DNA from: Glebionis coronaria
Taxonomy: Eukaryota; Streptophyta; Magnoliopsida; Asterales; Asteraceae
Length of the DNA: 64,000 bases
NCBI GenBank assembly: GCA_025667525.1
Contig: CM046877.1
Location: forward strand, 30,391,255-30,455,254
Reading direction: 5' to 3'
Below, piece after piece: positions 1 to 11,161 of the stretch; within the stretch, counting starts at the first letter, position 1; each line of letters opens with the position of its first letter. The notes under the pieces were generated by a model. The model did not search any database and was not told the origin of the DNA. It saw only the letters and a list, made by a program, of their open reading frames with translations. The translations under genes were made by a program, and so were the position numbers.

Positions 1-1190
1 CAAAATATTACAATATAACGAATTAACGGCCAACAAAAAAACTCATTGGTTTTTTATATTGTAATATGACATAAACTCACCAATAAGAGACATACCAAAC
101 ATTATCAAGTCCGACTAAGCTATAAGGTTCAAACACATTTAATCAAACACGCTGTTTAAAGAAAATCCCATCATCAGTTTGTCAAATATAACATTTGAAA
201 GTTCATCACATATTAAACATAAAACCAACTCAATAAAAAATAAGACTTTATGATAAAAACGCAAAATCTAACATTTAATATAAATCAATACAAATGCTAA
301 GCAAAATTGAAAAAATCATTAATGCATTTATACTCTAAAAAACACCGTAGTGGCATGATTTTTGTTTACACAAATCCGCATTTTGTTGGAGGAGCGTCTT
401 TAGCAATAATATTATATATATCTAACAAATGATCTATCAATGAGTTCTACCAAACGTAACAAATTATCAACAACGATTTTACAAAGGGAATAGTCTGTAA
501 CGATTTTATATTAAAATCAACATCAAAATAAAAATAAACAATTAAAAAATTAAAAAATATATATATACCTGATTTCGCAAACTGGGAACCATTGATTTGT
601 AGCTAATTGATGGTTTAGAAACATATATACACTATCATCCGTGAAAAACTTCGATGGGTAACCATTGATTTCTAGCTAACCGATGGACCCTTTGATTGAT
701 GAATAAATTTTTGTTGTTCAAACCCACAAACATCACGAATTTGTGTTGTGATAATTGTTGTGTTTAATTATTTTTTATCTAATCAAAACCCACCAAGATT
801 TTTTTGTTGATCTAATCCAAACCCACAAAGATTACAAATTTGTGGTGTGATAATTGCTGTGTTTGATTAATTTTTGGATCGTGGAATGATGGATATGCTA
901 TTTTTGTTTTTGATGTTTGAAAGGTATAGTTAAAAAGGATTGTGTAAAAGAAACGTATGAAAGATGTAACAAAAAAAAGGTTATGATACATTTTTGATCC
1001 GAGGGTTGTTAAAAAGAAGATTTACACATGTCAATTGATTAGGTATTTTCTAAGAGATTTTTTAGGGAACAAACCCTGCTATATAAAGATAGTAGATAGT
1101 CGTCACAGCCACCTAACCATATCAAAAAAGAACATTCTACCATTTTCTCAACTCCCCATCAAGATGAAGAAAAAAAAACTCGAAGCACAT
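1..1190. other. AT-rich intergenic DNA with short duplications
   Basis: I see no gene here. Two imperfect direct duplications are visible: a piece near 588-625 that recurs near 656-690 (both contain ACCATTGATTT and a following AGCTAA), and a piece near 718-775 that recurs near 822-880 (both contain AACCCACAAA and TGTGATAATTG). These look like local tandem duplication. The remainder is low-complexity AT-rich sequence. Confidence 0.5.
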
Positions 1191-1198
1191 TACTCCGT

Positions 1199-1364
1199 AA
1201 AAAAAAGGTAAGGCCTCGTATAATATTTCGAGTTAAAACGGCCAAACCTCGATTTTCGAAGGTGACCCTTCTAACTCAAAATATCACACTCACCAAAATA
1301 TGTTAACCTGATACACACCACGGTATATAAAGTGTCATCATTTCATCACTTTAGCAATGTGGGA
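1199..1364 (-). ncRNA. Candidate unit with snRNA-type promoter, copy A
   Basis: On the minus strand an upstream sequence element TCCCACATTG (1364-1355; plant snRNA consensus RTCCCACATCG) is followed after about 24 nt by TTTATATA (about 1331-1324), the spacing known for plant U6-type Pol III promoters. About 100 nt past the expected start the minus strand has a run of eight T (1206-1199), which would stop Pol III. The body contains GAGTTA and TAACTC that can pair. It is related to copy B at 1938-2123. No U6, U3 or 7SL sequence is recognised. It could instead be part of a retrotransposon-type repeat that carries these promoter motifs. Transcription is inferred, not shown. Confidence 0.3.
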
Positions 1365-1423
1365 TTATATATTGTCAATGTTTTCTTCCCAAAAATAATA
1401 AGGTGACTCATGCATTTTTACTA

Positions 1424-1677
1424 CTCCCTCCGTCCCTAATTAAATGTCCACTTTTGACTTTTAGAGTCATTTTGTGTAAACTTTGACTTTAAATTGTTTT
1501 GTTTGTGTTATATAATACTTGATGAAAGTTGTACTAATGAAAATATATTTAAAGCTCAACGTATTCATATAATTTGTATCAAGTATTATATAACACAAAC
1601 AAAATAATTTAAGGTCAAACTTGAGAGCGTTTGACTTTGAAAGTCAACAGTGGACATTTATTTAGGGACGGAGGGAG
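1424..1677. mobile_element. Stowaway-type (Tc1/mariner) MITE
   Basis: The ends are CTCCCTCCGTCCC and its exact inverse GGGACGGAGGGAG, flanked on both sides by TA, the target duplication of Tc1/mariner elements. The inverted repeat runs far into the element: GTGTTATATAATACTTGAT near 1505 pairs with its complement near 1580, so the whole 254 bp can fold into a hairpin. It has no coding capacity. Terminal sequence and TA duplication are characteristic of plant Stowaway MITEs. Confidence 0.92.
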
Positions 1678-1937
1678 TATATTTAATACTCACCATCTAT
1701 TTGCTCATTAAATCCGTTTTTTTAGAACGGCAAATGTTACTGGTTATATGCTATTACTAATCATAAATCAAATATCCATAGGTGTAACAACAATAGTGTC
1801 CAGATGCTTACGAGCTTATTTAGTTTCAGGTTATATTTTATAAGCTTAAATTTTCCAGGTAATTTTGAGACGTACGGATATAAGTTTATTAGTACGGATA
1901 TAGAAGTTTATTAGTAATAACTAAAAAATTAGAAAGG

Positions 1938-2123
1938 AAAAAAAAGCTTGATACACAATTAAAAATTTTAGGATTCGTATTGGATTTCATGCCAAACTTC
2001 GTAGATGGGGTTATCGAAGATGATAGCCCTAGCCTGAAATATGACACTAACCCAAATAAGTGACAGTGATATAGACTTTAGTATATAAACTGTCACCATT
2101 TAATCATTCTAGCCGATGTGGGA
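1938..2123 (-). ncRNA. Candidate unit with snRNA-type promoter, copy B
   Basis: On the minus strand TCCCACATCG (2123-2114) is an exact match to the core of the plant snRNA upstream element. About 24 nt later comes TTTATATA (2089-2082). Downstream, the sequence resembles copy A (shared pattern around GTCATATTT, then CATCTTCGA, then AAGTTTGGC). A run of eight T lies at 1945-1938 and a run of five T earlier, near 1960. Two diverged copies with promoter and body in the same order make this more than a chance motif, but a dispersed repeat is as likely as an RNA gene. Confidence 0.3.
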
Positions 2124-2139
2124 TTAGATGTTATCATGA

Positions 2140-3427
2140 ATTTCTTCACAAGAACAATAGGGGTGTATCTACATGCACATTATAGATTGTTTCTCTAATC
2201 GAAATCTTATACATTGTAATTTCTCATTACCCATATAACACATGAATCAATTCCAGTCTGTTGTGAAATCACATAATACTGAGTACAACAAGTAAACACT
2301 TTTCACCTTCCCGTTGTTACCTTTAAGATTTAAATCAACACAGACAGAGTACTTTAAATCCGCTAAAACTTAATGGTTGCTGAAGGAATTTATAGTTGGG
2401 TATAAAAAGATCGCAAGGTTTTCAGATAAAAAATCAACATACACAACCGTAACAGGGCCTCTTACAGACATACACCATCAAACATTTTGTTTTCTGAAAT
2501 AGCTTGTATCAAGTGAAGAAATTTTTATTTGTTTATGTGTTGTGGTCGAACTCAAATATATATGTCTTTGAAATTGCAAATATATAATGTTATAGCCAGA
2601 CCTTCAAGGTGCTTTAGAGTTCTTATATGCACAAGCCACATGTAATGAATGAAAAGTAAACGCTGTCACCCCTAATATTGTGGGTACATCAAGAACCGGA
2701 AATATAAACCCGCTCTTCAAGTTACGGGTCCATTTGGATCCAACTTTTACTTCTGCTAGGTTGATTTTCATTGGGCAATCCCAAGTTTGAAGGACTGCTC
2801 TTACGGGTCAAGGTGCAACTTTTCGTAAGTTTCAAGCGGGTAGAAGAGGTCAGGAACAGCTCAATGACGGGTTCACAATCATGTACTCTAGACAATCACC
2901 ACTTAGAAAGTATTGTAGCACTTTGTGTCCACTGTTTGACCGGACCCTTTTGAACCTGAGACCCGCATCTACCAATTACATGACCAGCCTCTTTAATTTG
3001 CCACCATCATAGGGCGAGGCGCCTAGCTTTGATGATTACTAAACTTCTTGTAAAATTATTTGGTTATCATGGGCAACTTTATCCTCAAAATGCTTTCCTA
3101 CGTTCTAGAGGTGTTCATTAATATCAGGATAAACCTAAAACCAAACCAGATTATTATTCGCTTGTCGGTTTGGATATGGTTTGGCTAAATAAAAACCGAA
3201 TTGAACCAAAATTCGAATTAACATAAATACTCCGTATATATTTATACTAAAAATTAAATAACCATAAAACTCTTTCTAAAAATAGATATATAAATTTTTG
3301 GGAATCACAATAGACTAAACCGACAAACCCAATCACGTAAATACCATATAAATACCGACATCATAAACCATGAAACCCTAAATAAAATACCGATACAAAT
3401 TTGGATTACTGTTCGACATTCTGCATC
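2140..3427. other. Intergenic, no supported gene
   Basis: Open frames here are short and show no recognised domain. Near 2497-2560 there is a decayed copy of the dispersed repeat also seen at 18834, 21927, 24127 and 32166 (AAGTGAAGAAATTTTTATTT, then TTTATGTGTTGTGG), with the upstream element lost. The last 200 bases before the F-box gene are AT-rich and presumably hold its promoter, but no clear TATA box position can be fixed. Confidence 0.4.
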
Positions 3428-4558
3428 ATGAAAACCCCTCTAAACAAGGTTCTGAAAATCAGAAATCACATACCTTTTGATATCCAAACTGAAATCATCA
3501 GAAAGCTTCCTGTCAAGTCAGTTGTTCAATTCAGAAGCGTTTCGAAACAATGGAAGTCCTTTATCGACTGTCCGGAATTTATAAAAAACTACCACATTAA
3601 TCACCCAAACCCTCAGCGTCATTTAATTATACAGTACAACGACATGAAGATAGATTCTGACCCAATATATACATCCATTATTGATGACAATACTTTCCCC
3701 CAACAAAAGTTTCCCCTAACAACGCCCGTGGACTTTAACTTCCTAACATACACACCAATACTCAGTTCCGTGGATGGGTTGTTATGTGTTCAATATCCTG
3801 AGATGGTTGTTCTTTGGAATCCTAGCATTAGGAAATATGTTAGCATTGGTATCCCTAAATTGAATATGCCGGTTGAGTATACTGTTATTGCTTTTGGGAT
3901 TTGTCCTGAAACTAGTGACCCTAAGCTTGTTAAGATTAATGTCGTTAAAACCCCGACTACATGTTGGGAGGTCCAAGTCTTTACACTAAGTTCGCGTGTT
4001 TGGAAAACTGTGTATACATGTGCCCCTTTTAAGTCATATGATAGTTTTAGCTTCAATTATGTTTCTATAGATGGGATTATTTATTGGCATAATATTTGTA
4101 GTTTTTATCATGGTAGTTTTACTCTTTCGTATGATTTGAAAAGTGACGAGTTTGCTCAAGTTTCTATTCCGGAAAACTTTGTACATACTGATGGTATATG
4201 GGTGGCGAAGGTGAATGAGTCTCTTGGTTTACTCGAGTATAAACATGAGGGCGAGATGTTGGTTTGTGGCGTGTGGATGAGGAAAGATGGTGTCAAGAAA
4301 CCGTTTACAAAGATGTATACTATTAAGTCCGTGTCGCCGTATGGGATATTGGGGTTTAGGAACAATGGTGAAGTTGTAATCGAGATGGAGGATGAGGATG
4401 ATGATGATTCTGATGGGTCTCATATTGAAATTTATGAACCCTCGTCAGGAAGTATTATTAATAATGTTGGGATTAGTGGAAAGCGTTATACATTTACTGT
4501 GTGTTCGTACGTGGAAACACTACTTTTGCTTGATGAGTCAAATTCGATCATTCAATGA
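3428..4558 (+). CDS. F-box protein with F-box-associated domain
   Basis: Single-exon gene for a 376-aa protein. The open frame extends upstream to a TTG at 3401, but the first ATG is at 3428. Residues about 15-55 form an F-box (IPFDIQTEIIRKLPVKSVVQ, then FRSVSKQWKSFI), the surface that binds SKP1 in SCF ubiquitin ligases. Residues about 95-330 match the plant F-box-associated interaction type, with the hallmark SSVDGLLC (about 113-120) and LWNPSIRKY (about 129-137), which would bind the substrate. A short acidic run (EMEDEDDDD) lies near the C-terminus. Length and order are typical for this large plant family. The substrate cannot be predicted. A broken partial copy lies 3.1 kb downstream at 6551. 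The frame is intact and the protein is likely functional, in nucleus or cytosol. Confidence 0.88.
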   Translation: MKTPLNKVLKIRNHIPFDIQTEIIRKLPVKSVVQFRSVSKQWKSFIDCPEFIKNYHINHPNPQRHLIIQYNDMKIDSDPIYTSIIDDNTFPQQKFPLTTPVDFNFLTYTPILSSVDGLLCVQYPEMVVLWNPSIRKYVSIGIPKLNMPVEYTVIAFGICPETSDPKLVKINVVKTPTTCWEVQVFTLSSRVWKTVYTCAPFKSYDSFSFNYVSIDGIIYWHNICSFYHGSFTLSYDLKSDEFAQVSIPENFVHTDGIWVAKVNESLGLLEYKHEGEMLVCGVWMRKDGVKKPFTKMYTIKSVSPYGILGFRNNGEVVIEMEDEDDDDSDGSHIEIYEPSSGSIINNVGISGKRYTFTVCSYVETLLLLDESNSIIQ

Positions 4559-6550
4559 TAGAGAAGATAGTGTGCAAGGCAAGCTTTATCTATCACAATC
4601 AATCTTTAATATTCGGCTTTGTTTAGGTTAATGCAAACATTAATGCATCATCTATATAGCTATGTTTGTGTTATTCGTTGTAGTTTCAAACATTAATGAC
4701 TACCAGTCTACTACTATGAATTTCATATATTTTGTGAATATTAGCTCTAATGTATCAAATATTTTGTCTAGCTGTAGAGTCATGTAAGAGTCTACCCTGT
4801 ATAGCACAGACTAGAGATAACAACTAGTAAAGTCGGCCCTTTGTCACTAGCACCTGCAAGCCAGAACTTGATAGGAGCAAAAATGGCCTTGTTATGCTAA
4901 CCAAACACTCGTTTGTATTGTCAGTGTATATGTTACTCCAATGCTGCTGTGTAGGCTCACTATATTTCCGTATAAGTATAGGTCGCACTTCTTACTGTGT
5001 TAATGTGCTTATCTCATGCCTACTATGTTAATTTGCTGCTAACTTGTGGATGATTTTCAATAATCAGGCCCCAAAACTGTAACAAAAATAGCGGAAAAGG
5101 GTAAGTCTGGTTGGGAGATGCAATTTGTAACCATAAATTTGTGTGAATGTGGTTTAGCTTGACCCACACATTGGGGCTAGATATAGTAACAGTGAGTCGT
5201 GAAAGAAAATAATGGTGTGGTGAAAAGATTCTGAATCTTTGTAGTATTGAGCTTTTAAAAGTTTTGGGGGTTAACAAGACCGGCCTTCAGATGTTTACAG
5301 GATCACTGTCCCACTTTTGCCGACACAAACCCCTTTTTTGCGATTCTCACAAACACATTTTTCCTCTATCAAACGTAAGTCATCTCTGAGACTCTGAATT
5401 CCTGTAATGCACCTTCGTGCTACTGACAAATTTGTCAGATAGCATGAAACAATTCACGGCTCTCAGCCAACTGTTTCAACTTTTTTTTTTTACTTGGCTG
5501 ATCAAATATTCGCTCCCCATGAGACGACAGACACGTCAATCAACTGAGCCTATCAGTCAACTCAGCCCTATCAGTTGGCACATGGAACTTAAACTTCTTA
5601 AACACAAGTTTAGGATTTCTTGCAATGGTTCCCTAGATAGGATACTTGTCCTCGGTGCCTCTTCAACCGGTAGAAGACATAAGGTGGAATCTATCATGCG
5701 TGGAAGAAAGTTTCTGATCCTATTCATCTAAAAACATTGGTTTCTGCAAATTTGGTCAATACACACAAAAAATATTATTACCAAAGTTACAGAAATCATT
5801 AAAAAAATCTATTTTGAACTGACATAAATCATTAATTAACTTTCTAACGATAAAGAATGTGGTTATACAATAGTGAGAAATAACAGCATTAACGATGGTG
5901 TCTTTTTTAACATGTTTATTTATCCAATTAGCTATGAAGAAATCTGCTAATACAGTGAAAGTTCAGACGGAAGGTATAATTCAATATCAGTATACAAAGT
6001 AGTATGTTGAAAGGGTGTTTCGGATTAGTTGTTGTACAGGAGTTATAGAGATGGTTGTATGCAGTGATGGATACCATTATTATAACTGATTTGTAAGGCG
6101 AGCTGCAGAGTTGTTATGTAATGCCTTCACTGTGAGGTTGTGCTCGGTACAGTTAAGTATACATTCATGCCTTCAAGACGGAAATGTAGCCACTGTTTTT
6201 TTATCTTTCCATGTCTTCACGAGGGCTAAGAGTTGCGTGAGCTGTTGTAGTTCTGCCTTGGAATGACATTAGTTATTTGTTTCTGATTGCGAAATGTAGT
6301 GGCTGAAGGATGAAAACGACATTAGTACAGTTTTTTGTTTATTTATGGTTAGTATGTTTGTTTCTCAGTGTTAGAGGAGTTAAGAAAACCACTTTATAAT
6401 TTACTATGCCGGACAAACTCATAAACTATTTATACAATGAAGCCCAGTGGTCCAAGTCGCCGGTAGTAACGTGAATACACCTAAAAAACTACGTACTGTA
6501 TATAATCTTTACTAGACCAGTCTTACAAATTCCTATTACCTGTTCGTTCC
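4559..6550. other. Intergenic between F-box gene and its broken copy
   Basis: About 2 kb with no supported gene. One open frame at 5417-5731 (+) has no recognised domain, low complexity in the middle (LFFFTW) and no paralogue in the window. I see no transposon ends. The first 150 bases probably serve as the 3' untranslated region of the F-box gene. Confidence 0.4.
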
Positions 6551-6850
6551 CAAATCACAAACCTCCTTTTGATATCCAATCTGAAATCATCACAAGCCTT
6601 CCTGTCAACTCATTTGCTCAATTCCGAAACGTCACGAAACAATGGAAGTCTTTTATCGACTGCCCGGAGTTTATTAAAACTTGCCACATTAATCACCCAA
6701 ATCCCCAGCATCATTTACTTGTAGGGTACAATTATGACCAAACATATACGATGAAACACTTTCCCCCGACAAATTTTTCCCATAACCGCTCCCGAGCATC
6801 TTAACTTATTAAGAAACGTAATTACACTCGGTTCCGTTGACGGTTATTAC
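6551..6850 (+). pseudogene. Broken partial copy of the F-box gene
   Basis: Closely related to the start of the gene at 3428. It keeps the F-box (PPFDIQSEIITSLPVNSFAQ, then FRNVTKQWKSFIDCPEF) and the following CHINHPNPQHHL. Relative to the intact gene it has an extra T in a TTTTT run near 6776, which shifts the frame and brings a stop; the other frame then continues the homology (PITAPEHLNLL up to GSVDG) to about 6850, where similarity ends. There is no ATG in the homologous position. It is a truncated, frameshifted tandem duplicate and should not make a working protein. Confidence 0.82.
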
Positions 6851-7898
6851 ATTTTTAGATTGGTATTATGTTGATGAGCTACTATGTTGGTATGTAGGTA
6901 ATGCAGATAATCTACGATCTTCGTTGGTACTCATGAACTCATACAATACCTCAACTTTTTAATGACGTAAATATCAAAGCAAAATGATATTCTTTTCGTA
7001 ATTTTTTTGCAACTGATATGTATTGTTCTAATCTTTCCGTAACCTGTATATGTCTTGGTTAAATAGCAACAAGTCATGTTATAAGAATTCGTCTTTTTTA
7101 CTGACTACATATACGTTCGCTTAACAAACTAGCATTCATATTTAAACCTATTCCCATAAAAGATTTCAGTATTTGACCATGGCCTATACACTAATTTAAA
7201 ATGGCATCAATCAATTAACCTCATCAACTTAAAACCATGGTCAAGCAATAACACCTGCCAAACTCTGTGTTAAGCTAAATCACTATCAAACCAATCACCT
7301 AGCTCACCCAAAGGTGCAGACGTCAAGTTCACTGAATATAGGTAGACAAAAATCGATAAAAACTTTCTAAGAAAGAGTAATTATATAGGTAGAACGTTCA
7401 CCTATCTCACCCATTCCATTTTGCATAGCAAAACGTCATGGTGGATTCCTTTTGTGCCTTACGCTAAACCATGACTAGTATGACAGTATGTCCAAGAACA
7501 GACATTATTTTCAAGTACAACACCACATCTAACCCAAAAAAGGATTCACACGCACATGAAAGAAGGCTAATTAATAATGAACACAACCATTTTAAACAAC
7601 ATTGCTGATAAAATAAGATAATATTTTTAACAACTTTATCCATTATAACCATGGACTGCAAGCTTATCATAAATATTCAATTAGCATAGGAGCCAAGAAG
7701 TTTCTTAACAGCTTGCTGGCATTTCGCCATTTGCAGTAAAACCAAGAATCATTCAGAATCAGTTTAAAAAAAACTACCTGGGACTAGCAAAATTATATGC
7801 ATTAATAATGCAGTAATAATCTCGCCAGCCTAAACATGAACACTAAGTGACTAAGCAAATTTTCATCCAATCTCAACTTTCATCTTCACCGTCAAAAC
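6851..7898. other. Intergenic, nothing recognised
   Basis: AT-rich sequence with no recognisable coding frame, terminal inverted repeat or tandem repeat. The open frame at 7464-7670 (-) has no family features. The part nearest 7898 may include the 3' untranslated region of the minus-strand F-box gene. Confidence 0.35.
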
Positions 7899-9143
7899 TT
7901 AAGCTGATGTAATATCAGGACACTTCATGTTCGAAGGAATGGTGAAACCTTTAGCTTTCAAGCAAGAGAGAGCCTGCCAATAAAGAAATAGTAATGAGAA
8001 AAGAGTTGCTTAACAATCAAATAACATTCATACTCATGGATTAGATATAATTAGCTAATAACCAAAACAATATGAAACACATGTCCAATATGTACAAACC
8101 GACTTCATTCACGTAGACTTGTATAGGTTACATACAATATACGTAATCAATAAAGTAATACTTGAGCTAGCGATATGTAGTTCATTACCACAAACCGCCA
8201 AAAAATTAGACAATTTACCTTTGAACAGCAAGTCCCAATTTTAAGTTCCTTGACATGGCGAAGGCTTAGTATAAACTCTTTTAGTATCTCGGCTTCATCG
8301 GGTTCAGGAGTGTTGATAACAACATCTAAGTAAGCTTTGACTAAAGAAGAGACATCTAGCAATAAAATCTTCCTTAAACAGAGATAACCCTTAATTTTTA
8401 TTGACAAAATATTTGGGGCATTGATTTCAATAACATCCGGGTCACCTTCGGCATATTCAGAGAACACCAAGTTCTTAACGCTCTTAGAAGTAATATCAAT
8501 CCGCTTATATCCATAGCAATGATCCAGCTTAAAAGTTTCCAACAAAGGACTTCCGGATAATATATTTTCAATCAAACCTTCATCTAATTCAATCAGCGAA
8601 AGACACAAAGTCTTAAGTTTATTCCAACTAATCGCACCAATTAGTTCAAACACACAGAAATTAAACTCAAGACGCGTAAAACTTGAATTGGTGAAAAGGG
8701 TTTCATCTAACTTAAACAACTCCCCTGGTGGTAAATAAAACGATGTATGTAGTTTCAATTTTCAAATCAAGCTCTTGGACATTACACTTAACTGCGTAAC
8801 GAATATAATCATTGACATGTGACTCAAACTTTTCATGGTAAATGGTGTGCAGTTGGAATTTCTTTAGAGAGAAGTGGCGACATTGCGCTATGGTTTTAAT
8901 TATGGACGAAAAGAAATCGTTAAGTGCCTCTAACGACAACTGATAGCCATGATAATAGTTTATAAAAATGAGATTATGGAGTAAAGGCCAAAGATGTTTC
9001 CATCTTTTTGAGAGTTTACTTGTTTCGATTGCATCTTTTGTTGTGGGCAAAAAGGAGAGTATTTCAGCTAGTAACCAATCATGTAAGTTACTAATTCGAT
9101 CATCTTCCATTTTCATTTGTTTCTTAAAACCTTTTTTTATCAT
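7899..9143 (-). CDS. F-box/LRR (FBD-type) gene, two exons, frameshifted
   Basis: Minus-strand gene. Exon 1 (9143-8219) begins with an F-box: from Met12, [20 protein letters not shown], then [13 protein letters not shown], the usual start of plant F-box/FBD/LRR proteins (first ATG at 9143, more likely start at 9110). Leucine-rich units follow ([41 protein letters not shown]). A donor GTAAATTG after TCAAAG (8219) joins an acceptor TTTATTGGCAG to exon 2 (7973-7899), which encodes [20 protein letters not shown] and a stop. Near 8755-8760 a run of four A (three would keep frame) breaks the reading frame, so exon 1 is covered by two overlapping frames. This is either a real inactivating mutation or a homopolymer sequencing error. 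Without the shift the protein would be about 320-330 aa, short for FBD proteins and lacking most of the FBD domain. Role if active: SCF substrate receptor. Confidence 0.75.
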
Positions 9144-9186
9144 TGTTAGAACTACAAACCCTAAAATGGTTATTCATTTTCAGTGA

Positions 9187-9568
9187 TTTTTATGACTAAA
9201 TTACACCTTTGGTCCTTCCATACTTTCAAATTCTTAAATCTTTCAAGTTTAGTCCTACCAAAGGTAGAGAGACTGGTTCAAATTCTGCCATAGGTAGAAA
9301 ATGATCACGGACCTTGCAAGGAAATAGACATACCCATTCCTTTGATATACATATAGAACTCAATACTAAGATACTAAACATGAGTCCTAACACCTAAATT
9401 CTATCCATGATACATACTCGTATTCATATCTCGGACATCATAGCTGCATATGTCTGATATTATAAGCCAAGTGTATACTTAACAGTCTCACTTTCACATT
9501 GGCTTTTCCTGCTTATTGGTAGTAATATTCACAAATCCACCCTCAAATTATTCATTAATGTCCCTCTC
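9187..9568. other. Intergenic, nothing recognised
   Basis: No coding frame, repeat end or RNA gene is visible in this stretch upstream of the minus-strand F-box/LRR gene. Its first part should contain that gene's promoter. Confidence 0.3.
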
Positions 9569-9902
9569 ATTAAATGGAATGATGAGACTCAAAGACTCAC
9601 GGAGTACGAGAGCAAACGCCTTGATTACCTTAAAGGCAATGATGAGATGCTCGCTTCTTTCAAGATGAAATCAAAGATTGCTGATCTTACTGCCTTCACT
9701 AAGCCCAACAGGTCTCGCTCTACTCATAGACGTAAATATACATATAAATATTGCACAAAGTGAAGCCTGCTGAATCTACATGTTGTTTTGAACAAGGTAG
9801 AGACTAATATCTCACGTAAATTGAAGCCCAAAACCCCATCTGTAACTCACAGATCTCTCAGAACCCAAGGAAGAATGCCAGATTCTACAGGGTTAAAAGA
9901 TA
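9569..9902 (+). pseudogene. Fragment resembling exon 1 of WDR76/CMR1-like protein
   Basis: A frame without its own ATG reads LTEYESKRLDYLKGNDEMLA, then SFKMKSKIADLTAFTKP, to a stop near 9762. After a short gap another frame (about 9793-9902) reads KLKPKTPSVTHRSLRTQGRM and PDSTGLKD. The order of a (L)T-E/D-Y-E-x-K-R-L start, NDEMLASxK and later RSLRTxG..PDS.GLK resembles the N-terminus of plant WD-repeat protein 76 (CMR1-like, DNA-damage associated). No WD repeats follow, and a stop and frame change interrupt it. I read it as a relic of one exon. The family match is from memory of the motif order and needs a search. Confidence 0.5.
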
Positions 9903-10538
9903 AGTTATGAACAACCAAACCACAAGCTGCTATGGTGGTCAACTTAGTTCGTTAGATATTGGAAAGAAGATATTTGTTCTTTCATATTCAACCAATAATC
10001 CAATTACTTCTATATCTCAACAACCTTGCGATGTGAACTTCTTATATTTTTGTGAGGGTGACGGAGTGGTTTGTCAGTGGGACTAGCGGTCCAGGAGGCC
10101 TCACATATCTGCAATCCCGTGTCGTTTTGATGCCCATTCTTCATTCCTGGGATGCTTGCAGGGGCTACAGGTAAAGGTCAGGTCTATGTCTGGACCTCAT
10201 AGTCCTACATCGATCAATGTTGGCTAGTTTTATGTGCAGACTTGAGTAGTGACGGAAATAGATTCATTTAGGCCAATTAAGATCGTCGATTATGGTCTGT
10301 GTTACGAATGTACTGAACGTGGAATGTATATCTCATTGGTTCATGTTGTACTTGTTTCTGCAAGTGTCCTTTGGTAGTTTGGCGTGCCTTTGTTCAACCC
10401 AACCATTGCACTGCTTGTGATAAGCGTGCGATATTGCAAAATCGATCTTGAAGATTATGTGCCCGTGATCTTGTGCGCTGTCCTTATATAACAAATTCCG
10501 TTATCACCAATATGTCTACCAAAGGCAGTCTTTGACTT
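9903..10538. other. Intergenic, nothing recognised
   Basis: Slightly less AT-rich than average. Short open frames are interrupted by stops and no domain or repeat structure is seen. Confidence 0.3.
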
Positions 10539-10712
10539 TTTTTTTTTTAGTCTACTACGAGGAGTTCCCACCGCCCTTAGGACGAGTGGACTAATCTCCC
10601 GCGGGAGTTTGCTCGGTACCTCGATGGGTAGTATCCCTCCCAAATGAGATTTTTTCCATTCCCAAGGCTTGAACTCAAGACCTTTGGTTAAGAAGCCGAG
10701 TGCCATATTAGA
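10539..10712 (-). mobile_element. tRNA-derived SINE
   Basis: On the minus strand the unit begins near ATGGCACTCGGCTTCTTAAC, has a B-box-like GAGTTCAAGCC (consensus GGTTCGANNCC) about 30 nt in, and ends in a run of about 12 A (the T run at 10539-10550 on the plus strand). The body is GC-richer than its flanks. A tRNA-like head with internal Pol III promoter, a unique body and an A-tail define a SINE. No clear target duplication was found. The open frame 10455-10706 is an accident of this element. Confidence 0.6.
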
Positions 10713-11161
10713 TCCTTATTAACCATATTTGTGATTAACTTTATTTTCCAGTGAAATTGATGTGCATGAGAAGTACCTAACTCCACTTTTTTTATTGTTA
10801 CTATGTAACTTGTTTTATGCTCTTGAATCCCACATAGACCAGGGAGATGATATATTGCTTCCTTATAAATTTTTGGTTGTATCATATAGGCAAGATGAGG
10901 TTAGTGTTATGTTGGTATGGCTATCTTGCGAGTCATGGTTTAGAGAAATCTAGGCACTCGCGGATTGCCAAACTTACAAGTCTTAACTTTTTTGTTCTTA
11001 ACTTTGAATTTGAACTTTGAAGGTCAAAAATAATGCATTTAGACCTCTAACCTCATATTATGTTAAATGTTATTTTAACCAAAGAAGATTTTTGAGATAA
11101 CATTTAGATCATTATTTTCTCTTTGTTTTCTAACTTTTACGAAGTTTTGAGTCCCGCATCC
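10713..11161. other. Intergenic, nothing recognised
   Basis: AT-rich sequence without a supported gene. Short frames on both strands lack any family signal. Confidence 0.3.

Noticed and set aside
1195..2123. U6 snRNA gene
   Set aside because: Promoter motifs fit, but the conserved U6 body is absent, so only a candidate unit is listed.
5417..5731. 104-codon open frame
   Set aside because: No domain, no homology within the window, no splice or promoter context; probably chance.
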